Translations under genes and position numbers: made by a program
Shown here: positions 43,963 to 52,425 of the stretch, in pieces
Position numbering within the stretch: position 1 is the stretch's first letter
How the letters are laid out: every line of letters starts with the position of its first letter
The notes under the pieces: model-generated
The model's database searches: none
What the model was told of the DNA's origin: nothing
Seen by the model: only the letters and a program-made list of their open reading frames with translations
Assembly (NCBI GenBank): GCA_963757805.1
Contig: CAVWSM010000006.1
Span: 1 to 64,000 of the forward strand
Reading direction: 5' to 3'
From: CAVWSM01 sp963757805
GTDB taxonomy: Bacteria > Actinomycetota > Actinomycetes > Jiangellales > Jiangellaceae
Length of the DNA stretch: 64,000 nt

Positions 43963-44886
43963 ATGCGTGCGTTCACGGCGGCCGCCCTACAGGTGCGGCC
44001 ACAGCCCGACCCGCTGACCGCGGCGACCGTCAAGGAGAACCTCGACCATGCCGTCGAGTGGCTGACCCGCTGCGTCGCAGCCACCGGCGCCGACCTCGTG
44101 GTGTTGCCTGAAACCATGTCGACCGGCTTCACGCCGGCCTGCAGCGCGGACGAGCTGTGGGACCTCGTGAGCGAGATTCCCGGCCCCGTGACCGAGCCGA
44201 TCCAGCAGGCGGCTCAGCGGCTCGGCGTACACGTCGTCATGGGCACCTACGAACGAGGCCCCGAGCGCGGCGTCGTCTTCAACGCAGCGCTGCTCATCGG
44301 TCCCGCGGGGGACGTTCGCGGCGTCTATCGCAAGACCCACCCGTTCGCGACCGAGCTGCGCTCCCGAGGCGGCTGGGTCACCCCCGGTGACGACACATCC
44401 GTCATCGACACCGACCTTGGCCGCATCGGCCTCATCATCTGTTTCGACGGCGACTACCCGGAGCTGTCGCGCATCACTGCATTGCAGGGGGCGGAGGTCA
44501 TCTGTCGCCCATCGGCGTTGCTGCGCTCGGCCGACATCTGGGAGCTCACCAACCGCGCTCGGGCCTACGACAACCACGTGTACGTCATCGGCAGCAACGC
44601 CACCGGTGTCGACCCGGCCGGCGTCATCTACTTCGGCAACTCGATGATCGTCACGCCGATCGCGGAGGTCGTCGCGCGCGCATCGAGCCACGAATGCTGG
44701 GTGTCCGCGCACCTCGACCCGGCGACGGCGATGTCCTCCCTCACACCAGGGTCATCCGTGGCCCAGTCGTTCGACCACCTCGCCGACCGCAACCTGGCGC
44801 TCATCCGCCGCCACGCCGACGTGCTCCTCGGCGAAGGTGCGACCTCGTTCCCGCACGGCGCGCCGCGCGGCGAGAGTATGGATTGA
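43963..44886 (+). CDS. Nitrilase-superfamily carbon-nitrogen hydrolase (amidase)
   Basis: 307 residues from the ATG at 43963. The catalytic triad is E50 (LVVLPETMSTG), K124 (VYRKTHPF) and C160 (LIICFDGDYPE). Such enzymes hydrolyse amides, N-carbamoyl compounds or nitriles. Within this operon the candidate substrates are malonamate (from the proposed carbamoyltransferase step) or ureidomalonate. It lies 12 bases after coxG and shares bases with the hyuA start. A beta-ureidopropionase-like role in reductive pyrimidine breakdown is less likely because no dihydropyrimidine dehydrogenase is present. Confidence 0.88.
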   Translation: MRAFTAAALQVRPQPDPLTAATVKENLDHAVEWLTRCVAATGADLVVLPETMSTGFTPACSADELWDLVSEIPGPVTEPIQQAAQRLGVHVVMGTYERGPERGVVFNAALLIGPAGDVRGVYRKTHPFATELRSRGGWVTPGDDTSVIDTDLGRIGLIICFDGDYPELSRITALQGAEVICRPSALLRSADIWELTNRARAYDNHVYVIGSNATGVDPAGVIYFGNSMIVTPIAEVVARASSHECWVSAHLDPATAMSSLTPGSSVAQSFDHLADRNLALIRRHADVLLGEGATSFPHGAPRGESMD

Positions 44887-44930
44887 TGGGGCGGTTTTCG
44901 GTTGCCAGGGCGACGCAGGGGCGCCCCAGC
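44886..44930. repeat. 45-base structured repeat, copy R3, at the hyuA start
   Basis: Bases 44886-44930 match 54325-54369 at 37 of 45 positions in an ungapped comparison, ending with the perfect palindrome-bearing GGGGCGCCCCAGC. The copy begins exactly at the hyuA ATG and supplies its first 15 codons. Confidence 0.75.
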
Positions 44931-47057
44931 GAGGCGGCAGAACGGCGCATCCGCATCGGTATCGACACCGGCGGCACGTTCACCGACGTCGTCGCCGTTG
45001 ACGAGGACACCGGCGAGATCGTCACCACCAAGACGCCGTCCACCCCGACCGATCCGGCTGACGGGTTCATGGCCGGTGTCGACAAGGTGCTGCAGCTGCT
45101 CGATCTCGGTGCCGACAGCATCACCGCGGTCAGCCACGGCACCACCGTGGCCACCAATCGGCTGCTCGAAGGCAAGGTCGACAACCTCGGATTCATCACC
45201 ACGGAGGGCTATCGGCACCTGCTCGAGATCGCGCGTCAGTCGGTGCCCGACGGTTACGGCAACAGCTATTTCTGGGTGAAGCCGCCGCGCATCGTGCCGG
45301 CCGACCTCGTACGCACAGTTGGCGGCCGACTCGCCGTCGACGGCAGCGAGATCCGCCCGCTGCACAAAGACGACGCGGTGGCGGCGGCCAGGTTCTTCCG
45401 TGACCGCGGCATCGCCACGATCGGCGTGTGCTTCCTGCACGCGTACGCCAACCCGGAGCACGAGCGGCGGATGCGAGCCATTCTCGAGCAGGAGCACCCC
45501 AAGGCGACAGTGTCCATCTCGTCTGACGTGCTGCGGGAGTACCGCGAGTACGAACGCGCCGTCACCACGCTGGTCGACGCCGCGGTCAAGCCCAGCATCC
45601 GCAACTATGTCGCCAACATCAGGCGTCGGCTCGACTCGGCGACCACCCGCCCGACTCCGTTCTACGTGATGAAGTCCAACGGCGGCGTGCTCTCGGCCGA
45701 CGAGGTCGTGCGGCAGCCCATCAGCACCGTGCTGTCAGGACCTGCTGCTGGCGCGCTCGGCGCCGCCCGCGTCGCGCAACGCGCCGGCTACCCGCGAGTC
45801 GTGACGCTCGATGGTGGTGGCACATCGACCGACGTGACGGTAGTCATCGACGGTCACCCGGGGCTGACCACCGAGGGCACCGTCGGCGCCTACCCGAGCA
45901 AGATCCCGATGATCGACGTCGTGACGGTCGGCGCAGGCGGCGGCTCGATCGCCTGGATCAGCCCCGAGGGCACGCTCAAGGTCGGCCCGCAGTCGGCGGG
46001 CGCCGACCCCGGACCGCTTTGCTATCGGCAAGGCGGCACCGACCCGACGATCACCGACGCGCATGTCGTCCTTGGCCGGATCCCGCCGCACCTGCTCGGT
46101 GGCGAGATCCCGCTCGACGTCGCCGCCGCTAGCGACGGCATCGGGGCGCTCGCCGACAAGCTCGGCCTGGGGCTCGAGGAGGCCGCCGTCGGCATCCTGG
46201 AGATCTCCGCCTGGAACCAGGCCAACGCGCTGCGTCAGGTCACCGTCAAACGTGGCCTCGATGTGCGCGACTTCACCATGGTCACGTTCGGCGGCTCGGG
46301 CGCCCTGCTCGCCTGCCGGCTGATCGACGTCCTCGGCCTTGACGGCGCCCTGGTGCCGCCCAACCCCGGCAACCTGTCGGCCTACGGGTTGCTGACTGTC
46401 GACGTACGCAACGACTACGTACGTACGGCGGTCAGCCGCCATCAGCGACTCGACCTCGACAGCGTCAACAGCATCCTCGACGACCTCAGAAGCGAAGCCG
46501 ACAGCGCTCTGGAGCGCGAAGGCTTCGCCGCTGCCGACCGTCGTTTCCTGCGCACCGCCGATCTCCGCTACTTCGGGCAGGCCTTCGAGGTACGCGTCGA
46601 CGTGCCCGACGGTGTGCTCACTGCCCGTGTCGCGGATGACGTCGCCGAGCACTTTCACGACGCACATCGCGCGCTCTACGGATACGACTTCCGCGGCGAT
46701 CCACGGCAAGAGGTCGAGTGGGTCAACCTTCGCGTCACCGGCGTCGGTCCGATCCGCGCACCGGAGATCCGTGAGGTGTCCTCAGGCGCAGGGGCCGACA
46801 CCGCGATCAGTGGTCGCCGGCAGGTCTACTTCGACTCTTGGGTTGAGGCGGCCATCTACGACCGCGCCAAGCTCGGCGCCGGCGACGTCATCGACGGGCC
46901 GGCCGTGCTCGAGGAGTTCAGCTCCACGATCCCTGTCCACCCCGGCTTCCGCGCCGAGATCGACCAGTTCGGCAACGTCCGCATCGCTCGCCCCTCCAGT
47001 GTTGATCATGGAGAAGTGCACGATCCAAGCCGTCGTCGGTGGAGGGGTTCTCCATGA
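44886..47057 (+). CDS. hyuA: Hydantoinase/oxoprolinase family protein, subunit A
   Basis: 723 residues from the ATG at 44886. The actin-like ATPase motif IGIDTGGTFTDVVAVDEDTG starts at about residue 24, with VSHGTTVATNRLLEGK, FYVMKSNGGVLSADE, STVLSGPAAGALGAARVA and the second phosphate motif TLDGGGTSTDVTVV. With HyuB it forms ATP-dependent hydantoinases or 5-oxoprolinases that open cyclic amides. Codons 1-15 are an insertion-like repeat copy (see repeat at 44886-44930), so the original start may have been a little later (near residue 18-22). The end overlaps hyuB. Confidence 0.9.
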   Translation: MGRFSVARATQGRPSEAAERRIRIGIDTGGTFTDVVAVDEDTGEIVTTKTPSTPTDPADGFMAGVDKVLQLLDLGADSITAVSHGTTVATNRLLEGKVDNLGFITTEGYRHLLEIARQSVPDGYGNSYFWVKPPRIVPADLVRTVGGRLAVDGSEIRPLHKDDAVAAARFFRDRGIATIGVCFLHAYANPEHERRMRAILEQEHPKATVSISSDVLREYREYERAVTTLVDAAVKPSIRNYVANIRRRLDSATTRPTPFYVMKSNGGVLSADEVVRQPISTVLSGPAAGALGAARVAQRAGYPRVVTLDGGGTSTDVTVVIDGHPGLTTEGTVGAYPSKIPMIDVVTVGAGGGSIAWISPEGTLKVGPQSAGADPGPLCYRQGGTDPTITDAHVVLGRIPPHLLGGEIPLDVAAASDGIGALADKLGLGLEEAAVGILEISAWNQANALRQVTVKRGLDVRDFTMVTFGGSGALLACRLIDVLGLDGALVPPNPGNLSAYGLLTVDVRNDYVRTAVSRHQRLDLDSVNSILDDLRSEADSALEREGFAAADRRFLRTADLRYFGQAFEVRVDVPDGVLTARVADDVAEHFHDAHRALYGYDFRGDPRQEVEWVNLRVTGVGPIRAPEIREVSSGAGADTAISGRRQVYFDSWVEAAIYDRAKLGAGDVIDGPAVLEEFSSTIPVHPGFRAEIDQFGNVRIARPSSVDHGEVHDPSRRRWRGSP

Positions 47058-47062
47058 TCAAC
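47001..47062. repeat. 15-base-pair inverted repeat across the hyuA/hyuB junction
   Basis: Perfect arms at 47001-47015 (GTTGATCATGGAGAA) and 47048-47062, loop 32 bases. The right arm contains the hyuB ATG and the hyuA stop; the left arm would pair with it and could hide the hyuB start. It resembles the other GATC-ended hairpins. Confidence 0.8.
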
Positions 47063-48931
47063 GGCCCGAGCCCCGTGCTCGTCGAGATCGTCGAGGGCTA
47101 CCTCGCGTCGGTCGAGAAGGAGGTCGAGACCGCCATCGGTCGCACGAGTCGGTCGCCGATGATCCGCGACGCGCACGACTACCGCGCCGGTATCCACGAC
47201 CGACGGCTGCGCAAGCTCACCGGCCGCTCTTACTCCGCGCTCGTGCAACCCGTCGTCCGGGATTATCCGATCGAGACCATGCGACCCGGCGACGTCTACT
47301 TCCACAACGACGTCTACCTCTCCGAAGGCGGCATCGGCCACCTGCCCGACCTCTGCGTCACGGCGCCGGTCTTTCACGACAGTGGTGACGGACCCGAGGT
47401 CGTGGCGTTCGTGCAGGCGTTCGGCCACCACGACGACATCGGTGGTGCGGTCCCAGGCTCGATGCCCTCACACGCGACCAGTGTGTTCGAGGAAGGCCTG
47501 ATGGTGCCGCCGATCAAGTTGTGGGACGCCGGTGTTCCCAACGAGGCGGCGCTCAAGATCATGACGCGCAACTCGCGAATGCCCGAGTCGCTCGCCGCCG
47601 ACCTCGACGCGGAGTGCGCCGCCTGCCTGATGGGTGCGCGTCGCCTGGGCGAGTTGTTTGCTCGCTATGGCAGGGACACCGTCGAGGCCTGCTTCGACGC
47701 CATCCTCGACAAGACCACCGAGACCTTCCGCCGCGAGGTCCTCGCCAAGATCCCTGACGGCACCTACGCGTGGGAGGACTACGCGGAGCATGACGGCGTC
47801 GACCCGCCAAGGCTGCACACTCAACGGATCACCTTGACCAAGACGAGCAGCGACGGCGCCGGCGCTGACGCACTCATCGTCATCGACTTCACGGGTACGG
47901 GGCCGCAGGCCAAGGGGCCGATCAACCACTGCGGCGACTACGCCGACGGCGTCTTCCTCAAGAAGTGGCTCGCGCCGATCCTGCGCAACCTGGCCGACAG
48001 CCCGGAGCGGATGGCCGAGCTCGACGTCAACGAGGGCGTCGTCCCGCTGATCGAAATGCGCTTCCCACCGCCCGGCACACTGCTCACTCCGGTGTTCCCG
48101 GCACCAACCAACGCCCGCACCTTCGTCATCCTGCGCATGCTCGGCGTGCTGGCCGGCACGCTGGCCAAGGCGGTCGACGGCTACATGCCCGCCGACCAGG
48201 AGACGATTCGTTACACAGGTGTCTACGGCGCTGACGCGGATGGCCATCAATACCTCATGCGCGAGGTGCTCGGCGGCGGCTCCGGCGGGCGGTTCTACGC
48301 CGACGGTGAGGACACCGTCCATGTCGTCCCCGACTCGCGCAACCTACCGACGGAGTTCTCCGAGTCGCGGTTTCCGTTCGTCGTCGAGCGGCTCGAGCTG
48401 GCCGTCGACTCCGGCGGTGCGGGGCGCTACCGCGGCGGTCTCGGCTACGAGAAGCACATCCGGATGCTGCGCGATGCGCATTTCATGTCGATCGCCGACC
48501 GCTCGATCCTGTCGTGCTGGGGTGTCAAGGGCGGCAAGGCCGGGCGTCCGTTCCAGGTGACGATCGACCCGGGCGGGCCGCGCGAACGTGCGGTCGACGC
48601 GCTCGCCGACGCCGAGCCCGTCACCGCCGGTGAGGTCATCCGCATCCGCACCACCGGCGGTGGCGGGTGGGGTGACCCGCTCGACAGGCCGTACGACGAG
48701 GTTCTGCGCGATGTCCGCTGGGGGAAGGTCTCCATCGAAGGCGCCGGCACGGACTACGGCGTTGTCATCACCGGCCGCCCCGACGAGTCGACCGTCGACG
48801 GTGGAGCATCCGACGCGTTGCGTCGACGACTGCGTGCCGAGCGGCCGGCCGACGTGCCGTTCTTCGACCGCGGCCCCGGGTACGCCCACCTTTCCGGTGG
48901 TGCCACCGCGTCCCCGCTCGACTGGTTGTGA
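47054..48931 (+). CDS. hyuB: Hydantoinase/oxoprolinase family protein, subunit B
   Basis: 625 residues from the ATG at 47054, which overlaps the hyuA stop (ATGA) and follows GGAGGGG. Family motifs: VLVEIVEGYLASVEKEVETA, MRPGDVYFHNDVYLSEGGIG HLPD, and the C-terminal RTTGGGGWGDPLDRPYDEVL. Intact. It is the catalytic partner of HyuA; the substrate in this operon is uncertain (hydantoin, methylhydantoin, or a lactam related to pyrimidines). A 106-base spacer with a repeat separates it from the next gene. Confidence 0.9.
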   Translation: MINGPSPVLVEIVEGYLASVEKEVETAIGRTSRSPMIRDAHDYRAGIHDRRLRKLTGRSYSALVQPVVRDYPIETMRPGDVYFHNDVYLSEGGIGHLPDLCVTAPVFHDSGDGPEVVAFVQAFGHHDDIGGAVPGSMPSHATSVFEEGLMVPPIKLWDAGVPNEAALKIMTRNSRMPESLAADLDAECAACLMGARRLGELFARYGRDTVEACFDAILDKTTETFRREVLAKIPDGTYAWEDYAEHDGVDPPRLHTQRITLTKTSSDGAGADALIVIDFTGTGPQAKGPINHCGDYADGVFLKKWLAPILRNLADSPERMAELDVNEGVVPLIEMRFPPPGTLLTPVFPAPTNARTFVILRMLGVLAGTLAKAVDGYMPADQETIRYTGVYGADADGHQYLMREVLGGGSGGRFYADGEDTVHVVPDSRNLPTEFSESRFPFVVERLELAVDSGGAGRYRGGLGYEKHIRMLRDAHFMSIADRSILSCWGVKGGKAGRPFQVTIDPGGPRERAVDALADAEPVTAGEVIRIRTTGGGGWGDPLDRPYDEVLRDVRWGKVSIEGAGTDYGVVITGRPDESTVDGGASDALRRRLRAERPADVPFFDRGPGYAHLSGGATASPLDWL

Positions 48932-48950
48932 TCCCATGACACCGCCCGAA

Positions 48951-49021
48951 CCAAGATCGACAGTCTCTGGAGACCCGACACGCCGTCGGAGTGTCGTACG
49001 CGAGAGTCCTGTCGATCATGA
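48951..49021. repeat. 71-base palindromic repeat, copy B
   Basis: Begins CCAAGATCGACAG and ends CTGTCGATCATGA, so the outer ends are themselves inverted (GATCGACAG/CTGTCGATC); inside lies CGACACGCCG with CGGAGTGTCG. Same length as copy A at 8340-8410. It lies between hyuB and the amidohydrolase gene. Confidence 0.75.
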
Positions 49022-49037
49022 AGGCCCGGGAGGCGGT

Positions 49038-50294
49038 GTGCCTAGCCTCGTCCGGGCCGCCCGGCTGCTCGACGGGCGCGTGGTCGACCTCGTGCTTGCG
49101 GGCGGCGGCATCGCGGGCATCACCGGGGTCGGGGAGGGCCCGGAGGGCGAGGGTCGCACGGTGGATGCCGGGGGTCGCCTGGTCACTCCGTCGTTCGTCA
49201 ACGCGCACCTGCACCTAGACAAGGTCTACACGCTGCCCCTCGTCGGCGATCGCGCCATCAGCGCCTACACGGGCAGCGGCATGGCCGGCGCTGCCGACGC
49301 GATCGCCATCGCCCGCGACGTCAAGCATCACTACGATGCAAGCGCGTTGCTGCCCAACGTGCGTCAGGCGCTATGGGAGGCCGTGCGCTACGGGACCCTG
49401 CACGTGCTCGCCTTTGCCGACGTCGACACCGCCGCGCAGCTCGAGGGTGTCCGAGCTGTCCTTGCTGCGCGGGAGGAGTTCCGAGACATCGTGGAAATCC
49501 AGGTCGTGGCGTTTCCGCAGGACGGCATTCTCCGTGATCCCGGCGCTGCCGAGCTCTGCGCGGAAGCCGTACGGCTCGGGGCGGATGTCGTCGGTGGTAT
49601 CCCGTGGATCGAGCCCACCGAAGCCGATGCCGCCGAGCACGTGGAGTGGGCCTGCGAGCTTGCCGCCCGCACCGGCCGCCGCGTCGCGATGCTGGTCGAC
49701 GACGCGGGCGACCCGAAGCTACGGACCACGGAGATGCTGGCGTCGGCCATGCTGCGACATGGTCTCGTCGGTCGCGGCGTCGCCTGTCATGCGCGGGCAA
49801 CCGGGCTGTACGACGTACCGACTCTTCAGCGGCTCATCGACCTGGCCCGACGAGCGAAGCTCGGTTTCGTCTCCGATCCGCACACGGGCCCGCTCGCCTT
49901 GCCCGTGCGGCAGTTCGTCGAAGCCGGCCTGTCGGTCGCGCTGGGCCAGGACGACATCGAGGACGCCTACTACCCGTACGGGCGGAACAACATGCTCGAG
50001 GTGGCCTTCCTCGCCTCGCACCTCCTCGAGATGCGCACGAGCGCCGACCAGCTCCAACTGATCGACCAGGTCACCACACAGGCAGCTCGCGTCCTGGGCA
50101 TGGCTGGTCACGAGATTGCGGTCGGTTCGGCTGCCAACCTCTGCATCCACGACTGCGACCGAGTGGTCGACCTGTTGCGCGAGCACGCCGCACCGCACTG
50201 GGTCCTCTCCGGCGGACGCGTCGTGGCGGAGACCGAGACGACGACCACGTTCCACTGGCGAGAGGAGTCCGCCGATGCCTTCGCCACATCCTGA
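49038..50294 (+). CDS. Cytosine deaminase-type amidohydrolase
   Basis: 418 residues from the GTG at 49038, preceded by GGGAGG. The metal motif is NAHLHLDK (H57, H59), the form of cytosine deaminases and AtzC-like enzymes. Further motifs: CHARATGLYD (second metal His), SDPHTGP and the distinctive GQDDIEDAYYPYGRNNMLE (catalytic Asp). Cytosine to uracil would feed the proposed pathway. Creatinine deamination or N-substituted triazine deamination are alternatives. It overlaps the CoA-transferase gene by 20 bases. Confidence 0.88.
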   Translation: MPSLVRAARLLDGRVVDLVLAGGGIAGITGVGEGPEGEGRTVDAGGRLVTPSFVNAHLHLDKVYTLPLVGDRAISAYTGSGMAGAADAIAIARDVKHHYDASALLPNVRQALWEAVRYGTLHVLAFADVDTAAQLEGVRAVLAAREEFRDIVEIQVVAFPQDGILRDPGAAELCAEAVRLGADVVGGIPWIEPTEADAAEHVEWACELAARTGRRVAMLVDDAGDPKLRTTEMLASAMLRHGLVGRGVACHARATGLYDVPTLQRLIDLARRAKLGFVSDPHTGPLALPVRQFVEAGLSVALGQDDIEDAYYPYGRNNMLEVAFLASHLLEMRTSADQLQLIDQVTTQAARVLGMAGHEIAVGSAANLCIHDCDRVVDLLREHAAPHWVLSGGRVVAETETTTTFHWREESADAFATS

Positions 50295-51463
50295 CGAGCG
50301 GCAGCGAGTCGGCCCGCTCGCGGGATACCTCGTCATCGACCTGACCCGCGCCCTCGCCGGACCGCACGCGGGCATGATGCTCGGCGACCTCGGGGCACGC
50401 GTCATCAAGGTCGAGTCACCCAACGGGGGCGACGACACACGCGGCTGGGGGCCACCGTTCGTCGGGCCGGAAGACGATCCGGTGTCGACGTACTTCTTGT
50501 CCTGTAATCGCAACAAGGAGTCGGTCACCGCAGATCTCAAGACTGACGACGGCCGCACGCTGCTCACGCAGCTCGTCGAACGCGCCGACGTGCTGCTGGA
50601 GAACTTCCGTCCCGGGGTGCTCGACCGGCTCGGCTTCTCGATCGACACGGCTGCATGAGCTCAACCCGCGGCTAGTCATCTTGTCGATCACCGGCTTCGG
50701 CCACGACGGGCCCGAGGGAGGTCGCGCAGGCTACGACCAGATCGCGCAGGGCGAGGCCGGTCTGATGAGCATCACCGGCGAGCCCGGGCAGCCAACCCGG
50801 GTCGGGGTACCGATCGCCGACCTGCTCGCTGGCATGTACGGAGTCTCCGGCGTGCTCGCCGCTTTGCTAGAGCGCGAGCGCACCGGCCGCGGCCAGGTCG
50901 TGCGTACGAGCCTGCTCGCCGCAGTCGTTGGCGTACACGCCTTCCAGGGCACAGCGTGGACGGTGGCCGGACAGGTGCCGCAGGCGCAGGGCAACCACCA
51001 TCCGTCGATCGCGCCGTACGGGCTGTTCCACACCGCGGAGGGATCGGTGCAGATCTCGGTCGGCAGCGAGAGCCAGTGGCGCACGTTCGCGCCGATCGTC
51101 GCGCTCGACCCGCAGGACGCCAGGTTCGCGACCAACCGTGACCGCGTGGCGCACCGGGACGAGCTCGTGGCCGCGATCGAGCGGGCCTTCACCGCCGCGT
51201 CCGCCGCGCATTGGCTCGACCTGCTCGCCGCGGCCGGTATCCCCGCGGGCAAGGTCCGCAGCATCGATGAGGTGTACGAGTGGGAGCAGACGCGGTCACA
51301 GGGGCTGCTGGTCGACGTCGATCACGCAGCCCTTGGCCGCATCCAGCTGCCCGGGTCTCCGCTGCGATTCGACGACGGTGGACGCACCGAGCACTCCGCG
51401 CCGCCGGGGCTCGGCGAGCACGACCCGTCAGTGCGCGCCTGGCTCGAGAGCCGGGACTCATGA
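50275..51463 (+). pseudogene. CaiB/BaiF family III CoA-transferase, one frameshift as read
   Basis: ATG at 50275 inside the end of the amidohydrolase gene. First frame: LAGYLVIDLTRALAGPHAGM, MLGDLGARVIKVESPNGGDD and LLENFRPGVLDRLGFSID. The frame breaks near 50655 and the rest (SITGFGHDGPEGGRAGYDQI, the nucleophile Asp in GVPIADLLAGMYG, QGNHHPSIAPYGLFHTAEGS) runs to 51463. One indel restores about 395 residues, normal for the family. It moves CoA between carboxylic acids by a covalent aspartyl-CoA route. A role in making malonyl-CoA is suggested by the neighbours but not shown. Confidence 0.87.
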
Positions 51464-52425
51464 GAGTGCTTGTCGCGCTCGGCGGCAACGCGATGACCGC
51501 ACCTGACGGGCGCGCGCGGCCCACCGACCAGATCGCGGCCGTCGAGCGGGCGGCAGAACGGCTCGCCGACGTGGTCGCCGCCGGTCACGAGCTGGTGATC
51601 ACCCACGGCAACGGCCCACAGGTCGGCAACCTCCTCGTCAAGAACGAGATCGCCGCCAGCGTCGTACCGCCGGTCACGCTTGACTGGTGCGGCGCCCAGA
51701 CGCAGGGCACCATCGGCATGATCATCATGAACGCCCTCGACCGGGTGCTCGCGACGCGCGGAGTCAAGCGACCGGTCGCCGCGCTCGTGAGCCGTACGCG
51801 AGTCGACGCCAGCGATCCCGGATTCACGCACCCCACGAAGCCGATCGGGCGCTACCTGCCGGAGGCGGAGGCTCGCCCCCTCATCGAGCACGGCCAAGTC
51901 TGGGAAGACCGGGGCGAGCGCGGTTGGCGGCGGATCGTGGCGTCGCCCGAGCCGCTGGAGATGCTCGACGCCGCGGCCGCACAGGCACTGCTCGCCGCGG
52001 GTTTCGTGGTGGTTGCCGCGGGCGGGGGAGGAGTGCCCGTCGTACGCGCCGGCGACGGCAACGTGCGCGGCGTCGAGGCGGTCATCGACAAGGACCTCAG
52101 CGCCGCAGTGCTCGGCCAGACGCTGGGAGCCGACGTGCTTGTCATCGCGACCGACGTCGAGCACGTCGTCGTCGGCTTCGGCACGCCCGATGCGCGAGAC
52201 ATCGGCAGAACCACCACCGCGGAGCTCCGGTCGTACGCCGCCGCCGGTCACTTCGCCAGCGGGTCGATGGGCCCGAAGGTGGAAGCAGCGGTCCGGTTCG
52301 TCGACGCCGGTGGGCGTCGCGCGGCCATCACCTCGCTCGACCGCATCGCCGACGCGGTTGACGGCGCCGCCGGCACCGTCGTCGAGCCCCCGAACCCCAA
52401 CCCGAGAGGCGATGAGAGTGCCTGA
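51460..52425 (+). CDS. arcC: Carbamate kinase
   Basis: 321 residues; ATG overlaps the previous stop (ATGA). Motifs: VLVALGGNAM, ITHGNGPQVGNLLVKNE, DWCGAQTQGTIGM, AAGGGGVPVV, EAVIDKDLSAAVLGQTLGAD and GHFASGSMGPKVEAAVRFV, all of carbamate kinase. It converts carbamoyl phosphate and ADP to ATP, ammonia and CO2. No ornithine carbamoyltransferase or arginine deiminase is nearby, so carbamoyl phosphate must come from another source; the AllFGH-like set across the divergent promoter is the obvious candidate. It shares 14 bases with the barbiturase gene. Confidence 0.95.
   Translation: MRVLVALGGNAMTAPDGRARPTDQIAAVERAAERLADVVAAGHELVITHGNGPQVGNLLVKNEIAASVVPPVTLDWCGAQTQGTIGMIIMNALDRVLATRGVKRPVAALVSRTRVDASDPGFTHPTKPIGRYLPEAEARPLIEHGQVWEDRGERGWRRIVASPEPLEMLDAAAAQALLAAGFVVVAAGGGGVPVVRAGDGNVRGVEAVIDKDLSAAVLGQTLGADVLVIATDVEHVVVGFGTPDARDIGRTTTAELRSYAAAGHFASGSMGPKVEAAVRFVDAGGRRAAITSLDRIADAVDGAAGTVVEPPNPNPRGDESA

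Noticed and set aside
44694..44885. Upstream extension of hyuA inside the amidase gene
   Set aside because: The amidase frame is intact to 44886 with a full triad; the ATG at 44886 overlaps its stop, as at the other junctions of the operon.
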